Positions 50,683 through 62,177 of a stretch of DNA of 64,000 nt are shown in pieces. The DNA comes from Rhodothermus profundi (GTDB taxonomy: Bacteria; Bacteroidota; Rhodothermia; Rhodothermales; Rhodothermaceae). The first letter of the stretch is position 1. Every line of letters starts with the position of its first letter. The stretch covers positions 422,620-486,619 of the forward strand of contig NZ_FRAU01000001.1 in assembly GCF_900142415.1 (NCBI RefSeq). Direction: 5' to 3'. Below the pieces are notes generated by a model. It worked only from the letters and a program-made list of their open reading frames with translations, was not told where the DNA came from and searched no databases. A program made the position numbers and the translations under genes.

Positions 50683-51897
50683 TCAGAAGCCAAAGGTCAG
50701 CATGAACCAGTATTTCTGCACATCCACGCTCCAGCTACGGGCCTGATAAGCGGCATACTTTACCAGTAACGAGAGGTTAGGCGAGACCACATAGCGGGCA
50801 ACCAGGTCCAACTCGCGGCCATAGGCAAGCTGCCCATCGTCGCTGGCAAAATCGTGATAGATACCGGTTGCCTGCACACGTCCTCGACGCAGACTCAGCG
50901 AAACGTAGAGGTCCCGTAATCCCTGCGGCGGCGTGCGCAAAAAGCGATCGGCCCACCCCTGAAAGGCATGCAACGTGGCCAGCGGCGTGCTGAACGCTAC
51001 GCCGCGGTCACTGGTAAAGAGTTCCAGCGCGCCGGAAGCAGTCACTACCCAGCCATGCTGCCGCACCGAAAGGCCCAGCATAGCGTGCACATACTGCACG
51101 GCAAAATCATTCGGATTGTCGCGGTAGTCCATCTGATACGCATACTCTCCGGTGTAGCGCAGCGTCAGCTGGTCGCCTACAGGACGGCTTCCGCTCAGGC
51201 GAATCCCATACGTCTGCACGGAACGGCTTGCACTGGCCTGCTCTTCAAAGCTAATCCAGTAGCCATAAACCACCACCCGCGCTGCACGCCAGCCCGTGTA
51301 CACCAGATGCAGCAGCGGCGCCGCCAGCCGCTGCTGTCGCGACAGCACGTTCTGCACGCGCCATAGATACGCCCCTTCCAGTATCCATGCCGGCAGGAGT
51401 CGGCTCGTCAGCGACACCGCATCGTAAGTCTGCTCAAGCTGGCGCCAGCCTACGTTCCCAATAAAGCGATGATTGTCGTAGGTAAGCCGCTGCCGCCCTA
51501 CCCGCAGGCGCGTCTTCGGAACCAGCAGGACATCCAGCCAGAGCTGGTTCAGTTCGGCCTTTTCTGGATCGGCCACCGTGGCATACCGTACCTTTCCGTT
51601 ACGCAGACTGTTGTACCGATCGGCCCCCACTGCCTGCAACCCTTCAACCTCTACATACATCCGCAGTCCCTTCAGCGCAGGAGTCCCATATCCCATGCGC
51701 AAGCGCAATGTTGACGCGTGGGCCGTCTCCTTACCTGTCTCATCTACCAGCTCATATCGATAGCGCGCGTTCAGCAACAGGTGTCCCCAGGCTCCCTGGG
51801 CTCGAAGGGTATCGGCTGGCGCATTCGCCAGCGCAGCGCCTCCCCATCCCCCACTTACCCCCAGCAGCAGTATCATGAGATGTTGCATCGCCTTCAT
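50683..51897 (-). CDS. Alginate-export-like outer-membrane porin
   Basis: This 404-residue protein has a signal peptide (MKAMQHLMILLLGVSGGWGGAALANA). The mature part is rich in alternating beta strands and aromatic ends, closing with a terminal Phe (FMLTFGF), which barrel assembly recognises. The pattern RLRMGYGTPALKGLRMYVEVEG...LNQLWLDVLLVPKTRLRVGRQRLTYDNHRFIGNVGWRQLEQTYDAVSL matches the alginate-export (AlgE-like) barrel family. In this family members export or take up various acidic or neutral molecules, so alginate itself is not implied. It is transcribed alone and ends at a strong terminator. Confidence 0.85.
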   Translation of the reverse strand: MKAMQHLMILLLGVSGGWGGAALANAPADTLRAQGAWGHLLLNARYRYELVDETGKETAHASTLRLRMGYGTPALKGLRMYVEVEGLQAVGADRYNSLRNGKVRYATVADPEKAELNQLWLDVLLVPKTRLRVGRQRLTYDNHRFIGNVGWRQLEQTYDAVSLTSRLLPAWILEGAYLWRVQNVLSRQQRLAAPLLHLVYTGWRAARVVVYGYWISFEEQASASRSVQTYGIRLSGSRPVGDQLTLRYTGEYAYQMDYRDNPNDFAVQYVHAMLGLSVRQHGWVVTASGALELFTSDRGVAFSTPLATLHAFQGWADRFLRTPPQGLRDLYVSLSLRRGRVQATGIYHDFASDDGQLAYGRELDLVARYVVSPNLSLLVKYAAYQARSWSVDVQKYWFMLTFGF

Positions 51898-52065
51898 GCT
51901 TCTTAACCGAATGGCCTATTAGTACTCTTTTGTCTTAAAAAAGCAGTACGATTGCCTCCATGCAACCGATCCGCGTCAAGAATCGACCAAAGTTCTGTCA
52001 GAAATGTGCCAAGAGATCTACCGCGGTTAGGGACTCCGCTACGGTATTCCGCGCATACCCCGGGC

Positions 52066-52692
52066 TTACCGGTGAACCACACGCAGGCCGATAGCCATAA
52101 ACGTACCTTCTACAAAGGCGGCCGATTCCAGAAAAACGCCCAATCCCCATTGCTGGACTACCGGAAAGAGACCGGCTTCCAGAAATACATGGCCCGCAGT
52201 TTCCCATCGTTGCCGCGTGCTCTCGCGAGGTAACCAGTAAACACAGTCATCTTCCGCAGCATAGTAAGGACTGAGACACCGCGTCTCCTCATAGATCACT
52301 TTTCGCCGGATGTATCGCAGCGATGGCCCTACGCCCAGTGCCAGCTCACCTCGTCTGTACCGGAGCAGTCGAATCCGCAGCGCCAGGTTGAACTGCAATT
52401 GCCAGAGGCGGCCACGATACGGTGGAAAAGCTATATCCGACAACCAATCATAAACCACTGCCCTGCCTGGCGACCGCCAGCGCAGCGTAAAACCTCCCAC
52501 AGAGCTTTCCACTGCAACGGGCCAAGGCGTTTCCAGCCCGATGCCCAGTCCGGCGGTCGGGCGCCAGAGGCCCTCCGGCCCCGCCTCCAACAGCTGGCCT
52601 ACGCCCAGTCGTCCAAAGAAATAGAGCGGTTGTGCATTAACCGAAGGCGCGCCGAGCAGCAACAGGAGCAGTACGGGCAACCCCCTCCGCAT
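52066..52692 (-). CDS. Outer-membrane beta-barrel protein, unknown function
   Basis: This 208-residue protein has a signal peptide (MRRGLPVLLLLLLGAPSVNA). Alternating strands then follow, including FFGRLGVGQLLEAG, LWQLQFNLALRIRLL and GELALGVGPSLRYIRRKVIYEE. It has two Cys in a loop (RCLSPYYAAEDDCVYW) that may form a disulfide. The size fits a small 8-strand barrel. I recognise no family. It stands alone between the AlgE-like gene and ligA. Confidence 0.75.
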   Translation of the reverse strand: MRRGLPVLLLLLLGAPSVNAQPLYFFGRLGVGQLLEAGPEGLWRPTAGLGIGLETPWPVAVESSVGGFTLRWRSPGRAVVYDWLSDIAFPPYRGRLWQLQFNLALRIRLLRYRRGELALGVGPSLRYIRRKVIYEETRCLSPYYAAEDDCVYWLPRESTRQRWETAGHVFLEAGLFPVVQQWGLGVFLESAAFVEGTFMAIGLRVVHR

Positions 52693-52766
52693 GACGCCGT
52701 GCTTTTATGCCCCACAGGTTCTTGCTGCTCCAGAAGATATGCCGGAACCCCCGAAAAATCTATCCC

Positions 52767-54908
<2,142 letters not shown>

Positions 54909-54927
54909 TCAGTCATGCGTTTGCGGG

Positions 54928-55851
54928 CTAGCGGGGGGATCGCGCCAGTGAATCCAGGTATGCCTGAAGTTGTGCGCGGGTAATCACGATACGTCCCTGC
55001 GCATCTCGTTGATCGGTAGGATACGGATAGCCATTCAGCAGCAGTTGAATATCATCCAGTTGGTTTTCAAGGATGATCCGTTCGGTAAACCGGAAGCGCA
55101 TCGAATCGCCTTGTTCGATCCAGTAGGGGCGGCGCAGGTCGCGGTCTACGCGAATGCGAATGGGATCTACTTTGTCAAAAGCAGCGATGACGGTTGCGGT
55201 GATGGTATCCCCCAGCACCGGTGCCTGCGCGGAGGCCCCTTCGGCTGAAATGACTGTATCGGGGGCAGAGGCTACTGCCGTATCGATGGGCAGGTGTTCA
55301 GGAGGTGGCGTGGGCATTGGTCGCAGCAGGTACCAGAGTCCCAGGCCGATTCCTATCGCTACAGCGACGCCGCCTGCCCACACTTTCCAGGAAGCAGGCC
55401 GCTCCATTCGCTCCAGGCCTCCGGGTGCGGCTACCAGGGGCAGCGGCGCCTGGGGCTGCCTGGCTGTTGCGCGATCGGTAGCCGCTTCGGATGGTGGCTC
55501 GGCGGCAACGGCACCGGCCTCTGGCTCTGGTTCCGGGAGCGGATCTTCCCCTAGAAATTGCACCGCTAGTTGATTACGATACCGTCCTTCAAAGGCCAGC
55601 TCCAGGGCTTCAAGCACCGGACTGGCCTCTATGCCGATGGCGTTCGCGTAGGTTCGGACAAAAGAGCGCAGATAGACGGGATTATACCGTTCGTGATCAT
55701 AGAGCGCGGTGCGTTCGAAGTGCTGCAGTAACTCCAGCGCGATCTTGGTCTCCTGATGAATGTCCTCCAGTGAGCGCTTCCGCTTTTTACGGATGCGCTG
55801 CAGGTCATGCGCCAGGCGGCGCATGCTTTCTGACACAGCCTGTTCACCCAT
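54928..55851 (-). CDS. RodZ-like cytoskeletal HTH membrane protein
   Basis: This 307-residue protein has an N-terminal HTH of the RodZ type (about 10-80: LAHDLQRIRKKRKRSLEDIHQETKIALELLQHFER...YNPVYLRSFVRTYANAIGI). A Pro/Glu/Ala-rich linker leads to one membrane helix (156-177, GGVAVAIGIGLGLWYLL), and a beta-rich periplasmic domain is at the C-terminus. RodZ links the MreB cytoskeleton to the wall machinery and sets rod shape. The ligase gene follows 22 nt later. A separate pairing with MreB is not seen in this window. Confidence 0.87.
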   Translation of the reverse strand: MGEQAVSESMRRLAHDLQRIRKKRKRSLEDIHQETKIALELLQHFERTALYDHERYNPVYLRSFVRTYANAIGIEASPVLEALELAFEGRYRNQLAVQFLGEDPLPEPEPEAGAVAAEPPSEAATDRATARQPQAPLPLVAAPGGLERMERPASWKVWAGGVAVAIGIGLGLWYLLRPMPTPPPEHLPIDTAVASAPDTVISAEGASAQAPVLGDTITATVIAAFDKVDPIRIRVDRDLRRPYWIEQGDSMRFRFTERIILENQLDDIQLLLNGYPYPTDQRDAQGRIVITRAQLQAYLDSLARSPR

Positions 55852-55922
55852 GGTGAGGCGCTTTTAACAAACTACATGTGGATTAATCCATCATTGGACC
55901 TTGTCGATTATGCTGGGTTTCG

Positions 55923-57116
55923 TTATGCAGTGGGTACGGCTGCGCGAGGCGGCACCGGATGTCCTCGTCCGTTTTCCAGCGCGGCCTGATAGCGGTAGCG
56001 TCCCAGCATTCGGTACAGGTACTGCTGGGCATAGTCGTAGCCGCGTAGCGCCACCGTCATGGTATAGTTGAGCACTCGGGTGGTCCAGAGCTTAAAGAGT
56101 AATTCTTCCCAATCCGGATCGCCCAGTTGAAAATGTTCGAGCAATATGTGATAGGTAGCCGCCCAGGCCATCTCGTCCATGAAATTGAAAACGGGGCGAC
56201 GCTGGCAGGTGCGCAGGCCTTCCCGCACGGACGTCGTGAAATAGTCCAGCAGTTCCACCTGCCGCGGAGTCCAGTGCTGCATGAGACGGTGCAGCGTCGC
56301 CTCTATGTCGTAGCCAACGCGCTCAGCAATCTGGACAGGCACGCGATGCGGATGCTCCAGGCGGTGAATGGCCGGCTGGCCCACCACTTCATGCTGCAGA
56401 TATTGGATGGCTGCAAAACACTCCACCAGCATGGTGCGCAGGTCATCCAGCCCGCCGTAGAGTCGATGCGCTTTTCCTTCAGGAATGTAGCATTCGTAAA
56501 TCGAGACGCCTTGCTGCACCGTAACAAAGGTATAGAGCGTATCAATTCCCCAGTCGCTCTGCCGCCGCACCCGCTCATCCTGGTAGAGCATAGCGGCCAC
56601 TTCACGCCGCATAAGCAGCTCACCGCCCAGTGGTTGTTCAATCCATGATAGTTCGGTGTGTGGCCAGAGCAGGGCGAACCCCGTGCGCGTGATCATCCAG
56701 GTGATCATGGCATCGGTCGAGGCCCGGGGAAAGTAATGCCGCACCAGTCCATACCCGAAGTCGGCCGCCTCCTCTGCCTTGGTGATCCAGTCAGGGCCAA
56801 AGCTTGTGATATCCGCATCGTAGAAGTGCAGGCGCTCCCACTGGGTTTCTTCCAGAAAGTACCGGAGAGCTGTGTTCATGCCATCGCCTTTGCCTGGCCG
56901 CATGGTACCCAGCCGCTCCTGCAGTCGAAGCGTTACGGGCGTACCGGTTGCCCGCGTAATTTCGGGAGCTGCCTGTTCAACTGCCTCGTAGGTCTGCTCG
57001 CGCTCGTATCCGATGCAGAGCACTTCGCGCACGCGTGGGTGTCCGGCTGCCACCCGTACGTTGTGCAGCAGCACTTCAGGATGCTCATGCTTGAATGGAA
57101 AGACCACCAGACTCAT
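55923..57116 (-). CDS. mgs: Mannosylglycerate synthase (GT78)
   Basis: This 397-residue enzyme makes the compatible solute mannosylglycerate in one step from GDP-mannose and D-glycerate. Length and sequence match, with some substitutions, the R. marinus enzyme as I remember it. The DxD metal site is D100-A-D102 (HFYDADITSFGPDW). D192 (SDWGIDTLY) and H217 (EGKAHRLYGG), reported as important, are present. I chose the ATG at 57116 (MSLVVFPFKHEHPE), the known N-terminus. The protein probably raises heat and salt tolerance. It is transcribed alone, divergent from nagB over 421 bp. Confidence 0.96.
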   Translation of the reverse strand: MSLVVFPFKHEHPEVLLHNVRVAAGHPRVREVLCIGYEREQTYEAVEQAAPEITRATGTPVTLRLQERLGTMRPGKGDGMNTALRYFLEETQWERLHFYDADITSFGPDWITKAEEAADFGYGLVRHYFPRASTDAMITWMITRTGFALLWPHTELSWIEQPLGGELLMRREVAAMLYQDERVRRQSDWGIDTLYTFVTVQQGVSIYECYIPEGKAHRLYGGLDDLRTMLVECFAAIQYLQHEVVGQPAIHRLEHPHRVPVQIAERVGYDIEATLHRLMQHWTPRQVELLDYFTTSVREGLRTCQRRPVFNFMDEMAWAATYHILLEHFQLGDPDWEELLFKLWTTRVLNYTMTVALRGYDYAQQYLYRMLGRYRYQAALENGRGHPVPPRAAVPTA

Positions 57117-57537
57117 CTTCAGCTCGTTGGTTTGCCCTGCCCTCTTAACTTCTGCTGGGAAAGATACGGGCCACTTTCCCAGAAAAACACCCCAATTTCT
57201 GTCCATTTTGTGCAACTTGCCCGGCTTTACGCCGGCGCTTGATGGTCAGGCAACGTGGACCAACCATTGTCCGCCGTTGTTTTGTTGCAGGTTACTGATA
57301 GGTATCGGCCGGTTTGCTGCATTTCCAACACCTGCGAGTCCGCTGCTCTTCCAGGGCTTCCGCTGTTCAGATTCCTCAGGAGGTTCCAGCGAGTTACCTG
57401 CGTCTGATCCCTGCGCTAACTGCTCAGTTCTGTTGATTTTGGAAACGTTTCCATTTTTAGGAAGCCCTTGCCTTTCCCTACCTTCCCCCGGAGATTTGTT
57501 GCGGTTTGTGCATCAGACACGCTGTTAGCAAACAGCC
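57117..57537. other. 421-bp divergent regulatory region between mgs and nagB
   Basis: No gene is supported here. It must hold the promoters of both divergent genes. The clearest signal is the 14-bp palindrome at 57440-57453, listed separately. A TTGATT hexamer at 57433-57438 lies directly before it and could be a -35 box for nagB, but no good -10 is visible 17 nt later (TTTAGG). Confidence 0.6.
57440..57453. promoter_or_regulatory. LacI-family type operator palindrome upstream of nagB
   Basis: The 14-bp perfect palindrome TGGAAACGTTTCCA has the central CG and outer TG...CA of LacI/CcpA-family operators. It lies 84 bp before the nagB start, beside a possible -35 box. Repression of the amino-sugar genes by a LacI-type protein is inferred; no such regulator is in the window. 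Confidence 0.65.
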
Positions 57538-58308
57538 ATGCTGGTTGAGATTTTTCCAGACTATGAGTCGTTAAGCGACCGAGCGTATGAGATTGTGGCA
57601 ACCCTGATCCGTCGGAAGCCCAACTGTGTATTGGGATTTGCTACGGGCAGCACGCCCCTGGGCCTGTACCGACGCCTGGTTGCCGGCTATCGCAATGGTG
57701 AGCTTGACTTTTCCAAGGTTATCACCTTTAATCTGGACGAGTACGTGGGTTTGCCGCCCCGACACCCTCAGAGCTACCATCACTTCATGTGGGAAAATCT
57801 TTTCAAACATGTAAATATCAACCCTTCGAACGTCCATATTCCCAATGGAATGGTCGACGATATTGAAGCCCACTGTCAGTGGTACGAAGAACAGATCCGC
57901 CGGGTAGGCGGAATTGATCTGCAAATCCTGGGTATCGGTCCGAACGGTCACCTGGCTTTTAACGAACCGGGTTCCTCGCTGGGCTCGCGCACACGCATCA
58001 AGACCCTGTCGCGGGCTACCCGGCGAGCCAATGCCCGTTTCTTTGAGCGTGAAGAGGCCGTGCCCCGCTATGCCATTACGATGGGGATCGGGACTATTAT
58101 GGAAGCGCGACGCCTGTTGTTGCTGGCCAGCGGCAAGGCGAAAGCGCGCGCCGTGCGCGCCATGCTGGAGGGCCCCATTTCGGCCATGGTGCCCGCTACC
58201 ATTGTACAACTGCATCGCTATGCGCACGTGCTGCTCGACCAGGAAGCTGCCTCAGAACTGGAGTACAATCACCATGACGGCATTTCCGAACCCTTCGACA
58301 TCCACTGA
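57538..58308 (+). CDS. nagB: Glucosamine-6-phosphate deaminase
   Basis: This 256-residue enzyme converts glucosamine-6-phosphate to fructose-6-phosphate and ammonia. Family motifs are GFATGSTPLGLYRRLV, NLDEYVGL with catalytic D67, and LGIGPNGHLAFNEPGS with H138. Length is normal. It is followed by a sugar MFS transporter whose ATG lies 35 nt inside its 3' end. No nagA (deacetylase) is beside it. The LacI-type palindrome upstream suggests induction by a sugar signal. Confidence 0.96.
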   Translation: MLVEIFPDYESLSDRAYEIVATLIRRKPNCVLGFATGSTPLGLYRRLVAGYRNGELDFSKVITFNLDEYVGLPPRHPQSYHHFMWENLFKHVNINPSNVHIPNGMVDDIEAHCQWYEEQIRRVGGIDLQILGIGPNGHLAFNEPGSSLGSRTRIKTLSRATRRANARFFEREEAVPRYAITMGIGTIMEARRLLLLASGKAKARAVRAMLEGPISAMVPATIVQLHRYAHVLLDQEAASELEYNHHDGISEPFDIH

Positions 58309-59602
58309 GCCTGCGCGGCCGCGTAGCTATTCGCTGGTCGGGCTCATCCTGTTTACGTTCTTTGTGATTTCGTTTCTGACCAACATCCTGGGGCCGCTCA
58401 TTCCGGAAATCATTGACGACTTTGGCCTCAGCCTGACGCTGGCAGCCTTGCTTCCGTTTGCTTTTTTCATGGCCTACGGGGTGTTTTCTATTCCGGCCGG
58501 CTTTCTCATTGAGCGCGTAGGCGAAAAGCCCATTCTGATCGGTGCTTTTGGCGTCGCCTATGTGGGGGCGCAACTGCTGGCATTGTTTCCACACTATCTA
58601 GTCGCTGTCGGATCGCTGTTCCTGATTGGCTCGGGAATGGCCTTTTTGCAGGTAGCCGTCAATCCGCTGCTGCGCGTAGCCGGCGGCGAGGAGCACTTTG
58701 CGTTTAACGCAACGCTGGGCCAGCTCTGCTTTGGGTTGGCGTCGTTCTTGAGCCCCCTTGTTTATGCCTATCTGGTATGGAATCTGAGCCAGCCGGAGCC
58801 GCCTGAATCGTTCTGGCTGGCTTTGCTGGACCGGGTAGTTCCGCCTGAGCTTCCCTGGATTTCGTTGTACTGGATGCTGGCAGCTATTTCGCTGCTCATG
58901 ATGGGTATTATGGCCCTTGTCCGGCTGCCCCGCGTCGAGCGCACCGTCGAAGAGCGGGCCGGCAGGCTGGCCATCTACCGTCAGCTCCTGCGCCAGCCAC
59001 TGGTCTGGCTATTTTTTCTGGGCATTTTTGCCTATGTAGGCTCTGAGCAGGGCGTGGCCAACTGGACCTCAGAGTTTCTGGCGCGCTATCACGGTTACGA
59101 TCCCCAGACCGTAGGCGCTCGGGCTGTTTCCTCATTCTGGGGATTGATGACAGCAGGTACATTGCTGGGACTGGTGCTGCTGAAGCTCCTGGATAGTCGG
59201 GTGGTGCTTCGGCTGTTCACGCTGGCTGCACTGGGTTGCCTGACGGCCGGCCTGCTGGGTCCGGGCCCTGTTGCTCGCTGGGCCTTTCCTCTGATTGGTC
59301 TGTTTGCTTCGGTGATGTGGCCGGTCGTGTTTTCGCTGGCGCTGAATTCTGTGCCGGCCCATCACGGAGCGTTCTCCGGTATTCTAGTAACCGGCATTGC
59401 AGGCGGTGCTGTGGTGCCGCTTATCATTGGAGTCCTCGGCGATCTACTGGGACTGCGAGGGGGGCTATGTTTTCTATACCTGACGTTCGGCTATATTTTA
59501 AGCGTGAGTTTCTGGGCGCGTCCTCTGATCTCCAATAAGACAATCTGGCAACAAAAATCCTCCCCCTCCCCAACGGAGCGTATCTCGGCATCCGACGGAT
59601 AA
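58274..59602 (+). CDS. MFS sugar transporter (FucP-like)
   Basis: This 442-residue transporter has about 12 membrane helices in two halves. N-terminal helices read LVGLILFTFFVISFLTNILGPLIPEIIDDFGLS and AALLPFAFFMAYGVFSIPAGFLIERVGEKPIL. This resembles the fucose/glucose/galactose permease branch of MFS, also through AFLQVAVNPLLRVAGGEEHFAFNATLGQLCFGLASFLSPLVYAYLV. I chose the ATG at 58274, which overlaps nagB by 35 nt. Pairing with nagB suggests that the cargo is an amino sugar such as GlcNAc or glucosamine, which is inference. Confidence 0.88.
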   Translation: MTAFPNPSTSTEPARPRSYSLVGLILFTFFVISFLTNILGPLIPEIIDDFGLSLTLAALLPFAFFMAYGVFSIPAGFLIERVGEKPILIGAFGVAYVGAQLLALFPHYLVAVGSLFLIGSGMAFLQVAVNPLLRVAGGEEHFAFNATLGQLCFGLASFLSPLVYAYLVWNLSQPEPPESFWLALLDRVVPPELPWISLYWMLAAISLLMMGIMALVRLPRVERTVEERAGRLAIYRQLLRQPLVWLFFLGIFAYVGSEQGVANWTSEFLARYHGYDPQTVGARAVSSFWGLMTAGTLLGLVLLKLLDSRVVLRLFTLAALGCLTAGLLGPGPVARWAFPLIGLFASVMWPVVFSLALNSVPAHHGAFSGILVTGIAGGAVVPLIIGVLGDLLGLRGGLCFLYLTFGYILSVSFWARPLISNKTIWQQKSSPSPTERISASDG

Positions 59603-59626
59603 GATAATCCCTGTGTTTCAGAGGAC

Positions 59627-59666
59627 GGAGCGGAATCGCCGCGTAGCGCTTCGTCAGATTCGCTCC
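59627..59666. terminator. Possible bidirectional hairpin between convergent genes
   Basis: An imperfect stem (GGAGCGGAATC at 59627-59637 with GATTCGCTCC at 59657-59666, one bulge) lies between the MFS gene and fbp, both ending nearby. There is no T-run directly after the stem on either strand, so terminator activity is uncertain. Confidence 0.35.
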
Positions 59667-59715
59667 TGGCGTCGTCTCAGCCTCCTTCGTCCCCCCGGCA
59701 ATTGTTTTTTTCGCC

Positions 59716-60753
59716 CTATCGCTTGCCCTGGAGAAATTCTTCGACGGTCCGCACCAGCTCCTCACTTCCAATGAACAGCGGTGTGCGCTGGTGCAGCTTT
59801 TCCGGTACAATATCCAGGATGCGTCGGTGGCCGTCCGAAGCCCGTCCGCCGGCTTGCTCCACAATAAAAGCCATGGGGTTGGCCTCGTACATCAGTCGCA
59901 GTTTGCCCTCCGGATTCTTGCGGGTGGCCGGGTACATATAAATGCCCCCTTTGAGCAAGTTGCGGTGAAAATCAGAGACAAACGAACCGATGTAGCGCGT
60001 GGTGAAGGGGCGTCCGGTAGCCTTATCCTCTTCCTGCGCCCACCGGAGGAACCGTTTGAGTCCTTCTTCAAAGGAGTTGAAGTTACCCTCGTTGATTGAG
60101 TAGATCTTCCCTTTTTTGGGAATCTGAATGTTGGGATGCGAAAGAATGAATTCACCGATTGAGGGATCCAGGGTAAAGCCGTTGACTCCGTTGCCGGTAG
60201 TATAGACCAGCATTGTGGAAGAGCCATAGACGATATAGCCGGCCGCCACCTGCTGGCTTCCGGGTTGCAGGGCTGCTTCCAGGGTGGGCGTGTCGTATTC
60301 GTCGGGCAGTCGATAGATGCTGAAGATGGTCCCGACCGATACGTTCACGTCCACGTTAGAGGAGCCGTCGAGCGGATCGAGGAGCACAATGTAGCGGCCA
60401 TCCCCTTCGCCATTGGCGCTGAGCGGGATTGCCTCCGCATGTTCTTCTGAGCCGATCAGGCAGCATTCTCCTCCGCGCTTTAATGCGCGCACGAATTCTT
60501 CGTGCGCCATGGCATCCAGCTTCTGCTGCACTTCCCCGTGGATGTTAACGCGACCCGTTGTCCCGAAAATATCCACCAGGCCAGCCCGTCGAATATCCCG
60601 GTTGACGATTTTAGCGGCCACGCTGATGTCCCGAAGCAACCGCGAAAAGGCGCCGGTTGAATGCGGGAAGCGACTCTGCTGATCGATAATGAACTGCTCC
60701 AGCGTGATGAACTCGTCAACGACTTTGCGTCCCTTGGCATACAGTGTTTCCAT
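59716..60753 (-). CDS. fbp: Fructose-1,6-bisphosphatase, class I
   Basis: This 345-residue enzyme hydrolyses fructose-1,6-bisphosphate in gluconeogenesis. The metal-binding [24 protein letters not shown] segment, the SEEH segment, and [23 protein letters not shown] with [20 protein letters not shown] are class I hallmarks. Length is usual. It is transcribed alone, with 145 nt before it. It could supply fructose-6-phosphate for mannose and amino-sugar nucleotides. Confidence 0.97.
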   Translation of the reverse strand: METLYAKGRKVVDEFITLEQFIIDQQSRFPHSTGAFSRLLRDISVAAKIVNRDIRRAGLVDIFGTTGRVNIHGEVQQKLDAMAHEEFVRALKRGGECCLIGSEEHAEAIPLSANGEGDGRYIVLLDPLDGSSNVDVNVSVGTIFSIYRLPDEYDTPTLEAALQPGSQQVAAGYIVYGSSTMLVYTTGNGVNGFTLDPSIGEFILSHPNIQIPKKGKIYSINEGNFNSFEEGLKRFLRWAQEEDKATGRPFTTRYIGSFVSDFHRNLLKGGIYMYPATRKNPEGKLRLMYEANPMAFIVEQAGGRASDGHRRILDIVPEKLHQRTPLFIGSEELVRTVEEFLQGKR

Positions 60754-60898
60754 GGCGAACAGCGTTTTTTGCTTTATTCAGAAGCGCTTCCAGCCCTGAA
60801 ATACAAGGTAATAGCAACGATACGCTCTGGCAAGAACTTTCTCTTTTTTAGGGAAAGATACAAAAATGCGGCGCGGAATCTTTTTCTTTACACCGAAT

Positions 60899-62074
60899 TC
60901 AGCGCATGACGCCTGCCATACGTGCGACCACCGTTGCCAGTATCTCAACAGCCTGATCAATTTCGGCTTCGGTTGTTTTCCACCCCATCGAAAAGCGTAC
61001 CGCAGCCCTGGCCGTCTCGGGTGATAGCCCGATGGCCTGGAGCACGTGGCTGGGCTCTACCGCACCGCTGGTGCAGGCCGAGCCGGACGAAACGCACACG
61101 CCTTCCAGGTCGAGATTGAGCAGTAGCATTTCCCCATCGACCGGTTCGCCGTGCTGCGGAGGAAACGCGATATTGACAATGTGCGGTGCCGCCTGCGCGG
61201 GATCGCGCGGCGTGTTGAGCACGAACGCACCACCCAGGGCTTCTTCCAGCCGCTGGATTAACCGGTTCCGGAGTTGCTGCAGGTGGGTCAGTCTGGCTTC
61301 CTGCTCTTCAACAGCCAGTTCCAATGCCCGCGCCATGCCCACGATAGCCGCTACGTTTTCGGTGCCGGCCCGGCGTCCCTGCTCTTGTTTGCCCCCTTGC
61401 AGGAGGGGACGTAGCTCAATACCGCGTCGCACGTACAGAAAGCCTATGCCTTTGGGACCGTAAAACTTATGGGCGGAGGCCGAAAGCAGATCTACGGCCA
61501 GCTCGTCTACCCGCACAGGCAGCAATCCCACGGCCTGCACCGCATCGCAGTGCAACGGCACGCCCTTTTGATGGCACACCTCAGCAATGGCCCGTACCGG
61601 AGAATAAGTGCCCAGCTCATTGTTGGTGTGCATGATCGATACCAGTCCGGTCTCCCCGGTGATGGCGGCAGCCACCTGCTCGGCCGTGACAGCTCCTTCC
61701 GGTCCAGGAGACAGATAGGTCACCGTTACGCCTTCCGCTTCGAGCGTTTCGGCGGTGCGGAGAATGGCCTCATGTTCAGCCTGTGAGGTGATCAGGTGGC
61801 GCTTCGCGCCATGCAACACGCCGCGAAGCGCCAGATTGTCGGCCTCGGTCCCTCCGCTGGTAAACACAATTTCGGCGGGTTCGGCACCGATCAGCGCCGC
61901 AATCCGTTCGCGGCTTTCCTCAATTGCTACCCGTGCCCGGCGGCCAAGCTGGTGCACCGACGACGGATTGCCGTAGTGTTCTTCGAGGTACGGCCGCATG
62001 GCCTCCAGCACGCGCGGATCCAGCGGCGTTGTGGCGGCATAGTCCAGGTAAATGACCGAAGGCTTCCCACCCAT
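60899..62074 (-). CDS. Cysteine desulfurase (IscS/NifS-like)
   Basis: This 391-residue PLP enzyme removes sulfur from cysteine for iron-sulfur clusters and tRNA thiolation. The PLP Lys is K203 (SASAHKFYGPKGIGFLY), the PLP-phosphate region is TSGGTEADNLAL, and the catalytic Cys is C334 in the loop SSGSACTSGAVEPSHVL. The ATG at 62074 (MGGKPSVIYLDYAATTPL) gives the standard N-terminus. No iscU or sufBCD is beside it, so its partner is not clear from context. It is divergent from murA over about 100 bp. Confidence 0.95.
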   Translation of the reverse strand: MGGKPSVIYLDYAATTPLDPRVLEAMRPYLEEHYGNPSSVHQLGRRARVAIEESRERIAALIGAEPAEIVFTSGGTEADNLALRGVLHGAKRHLITSQAEHEAILRTAETLEAEGVTVTYLSPGPEGAVTAEQVAAAITGETGLVSIMHTNNELGTYSPVRAIAEVCHQKGVPLHCDAVQAVGLLPVRVDELAVDLLSASAHKFYGPKGIGFLYVRRGIELRPLLQGGKQEQGRRAGTENVAAIVGMARALELAVEEQEARLTHLQQLRNRLIQRLEEALGGAFVLNTPRDPAQAAPHIVNIAFPPQHGEPVDGEMLLLNLDLEGVCVSSGSACTSGAVEPSHVLQAIGLSPETARAAVRFSMGWKTTEAEIDQAVEILATVVARMAGVMR

Positions 62075-62177
62075 ATGCTTTTTCCCGTAACCTGCACGGC
62101 TTTCAAGGAACGCGATCGCTGGCGCGCGGATTCCACGGATTATATTTTGCAGGGCATTGCAGACAAACTGTACCGTG

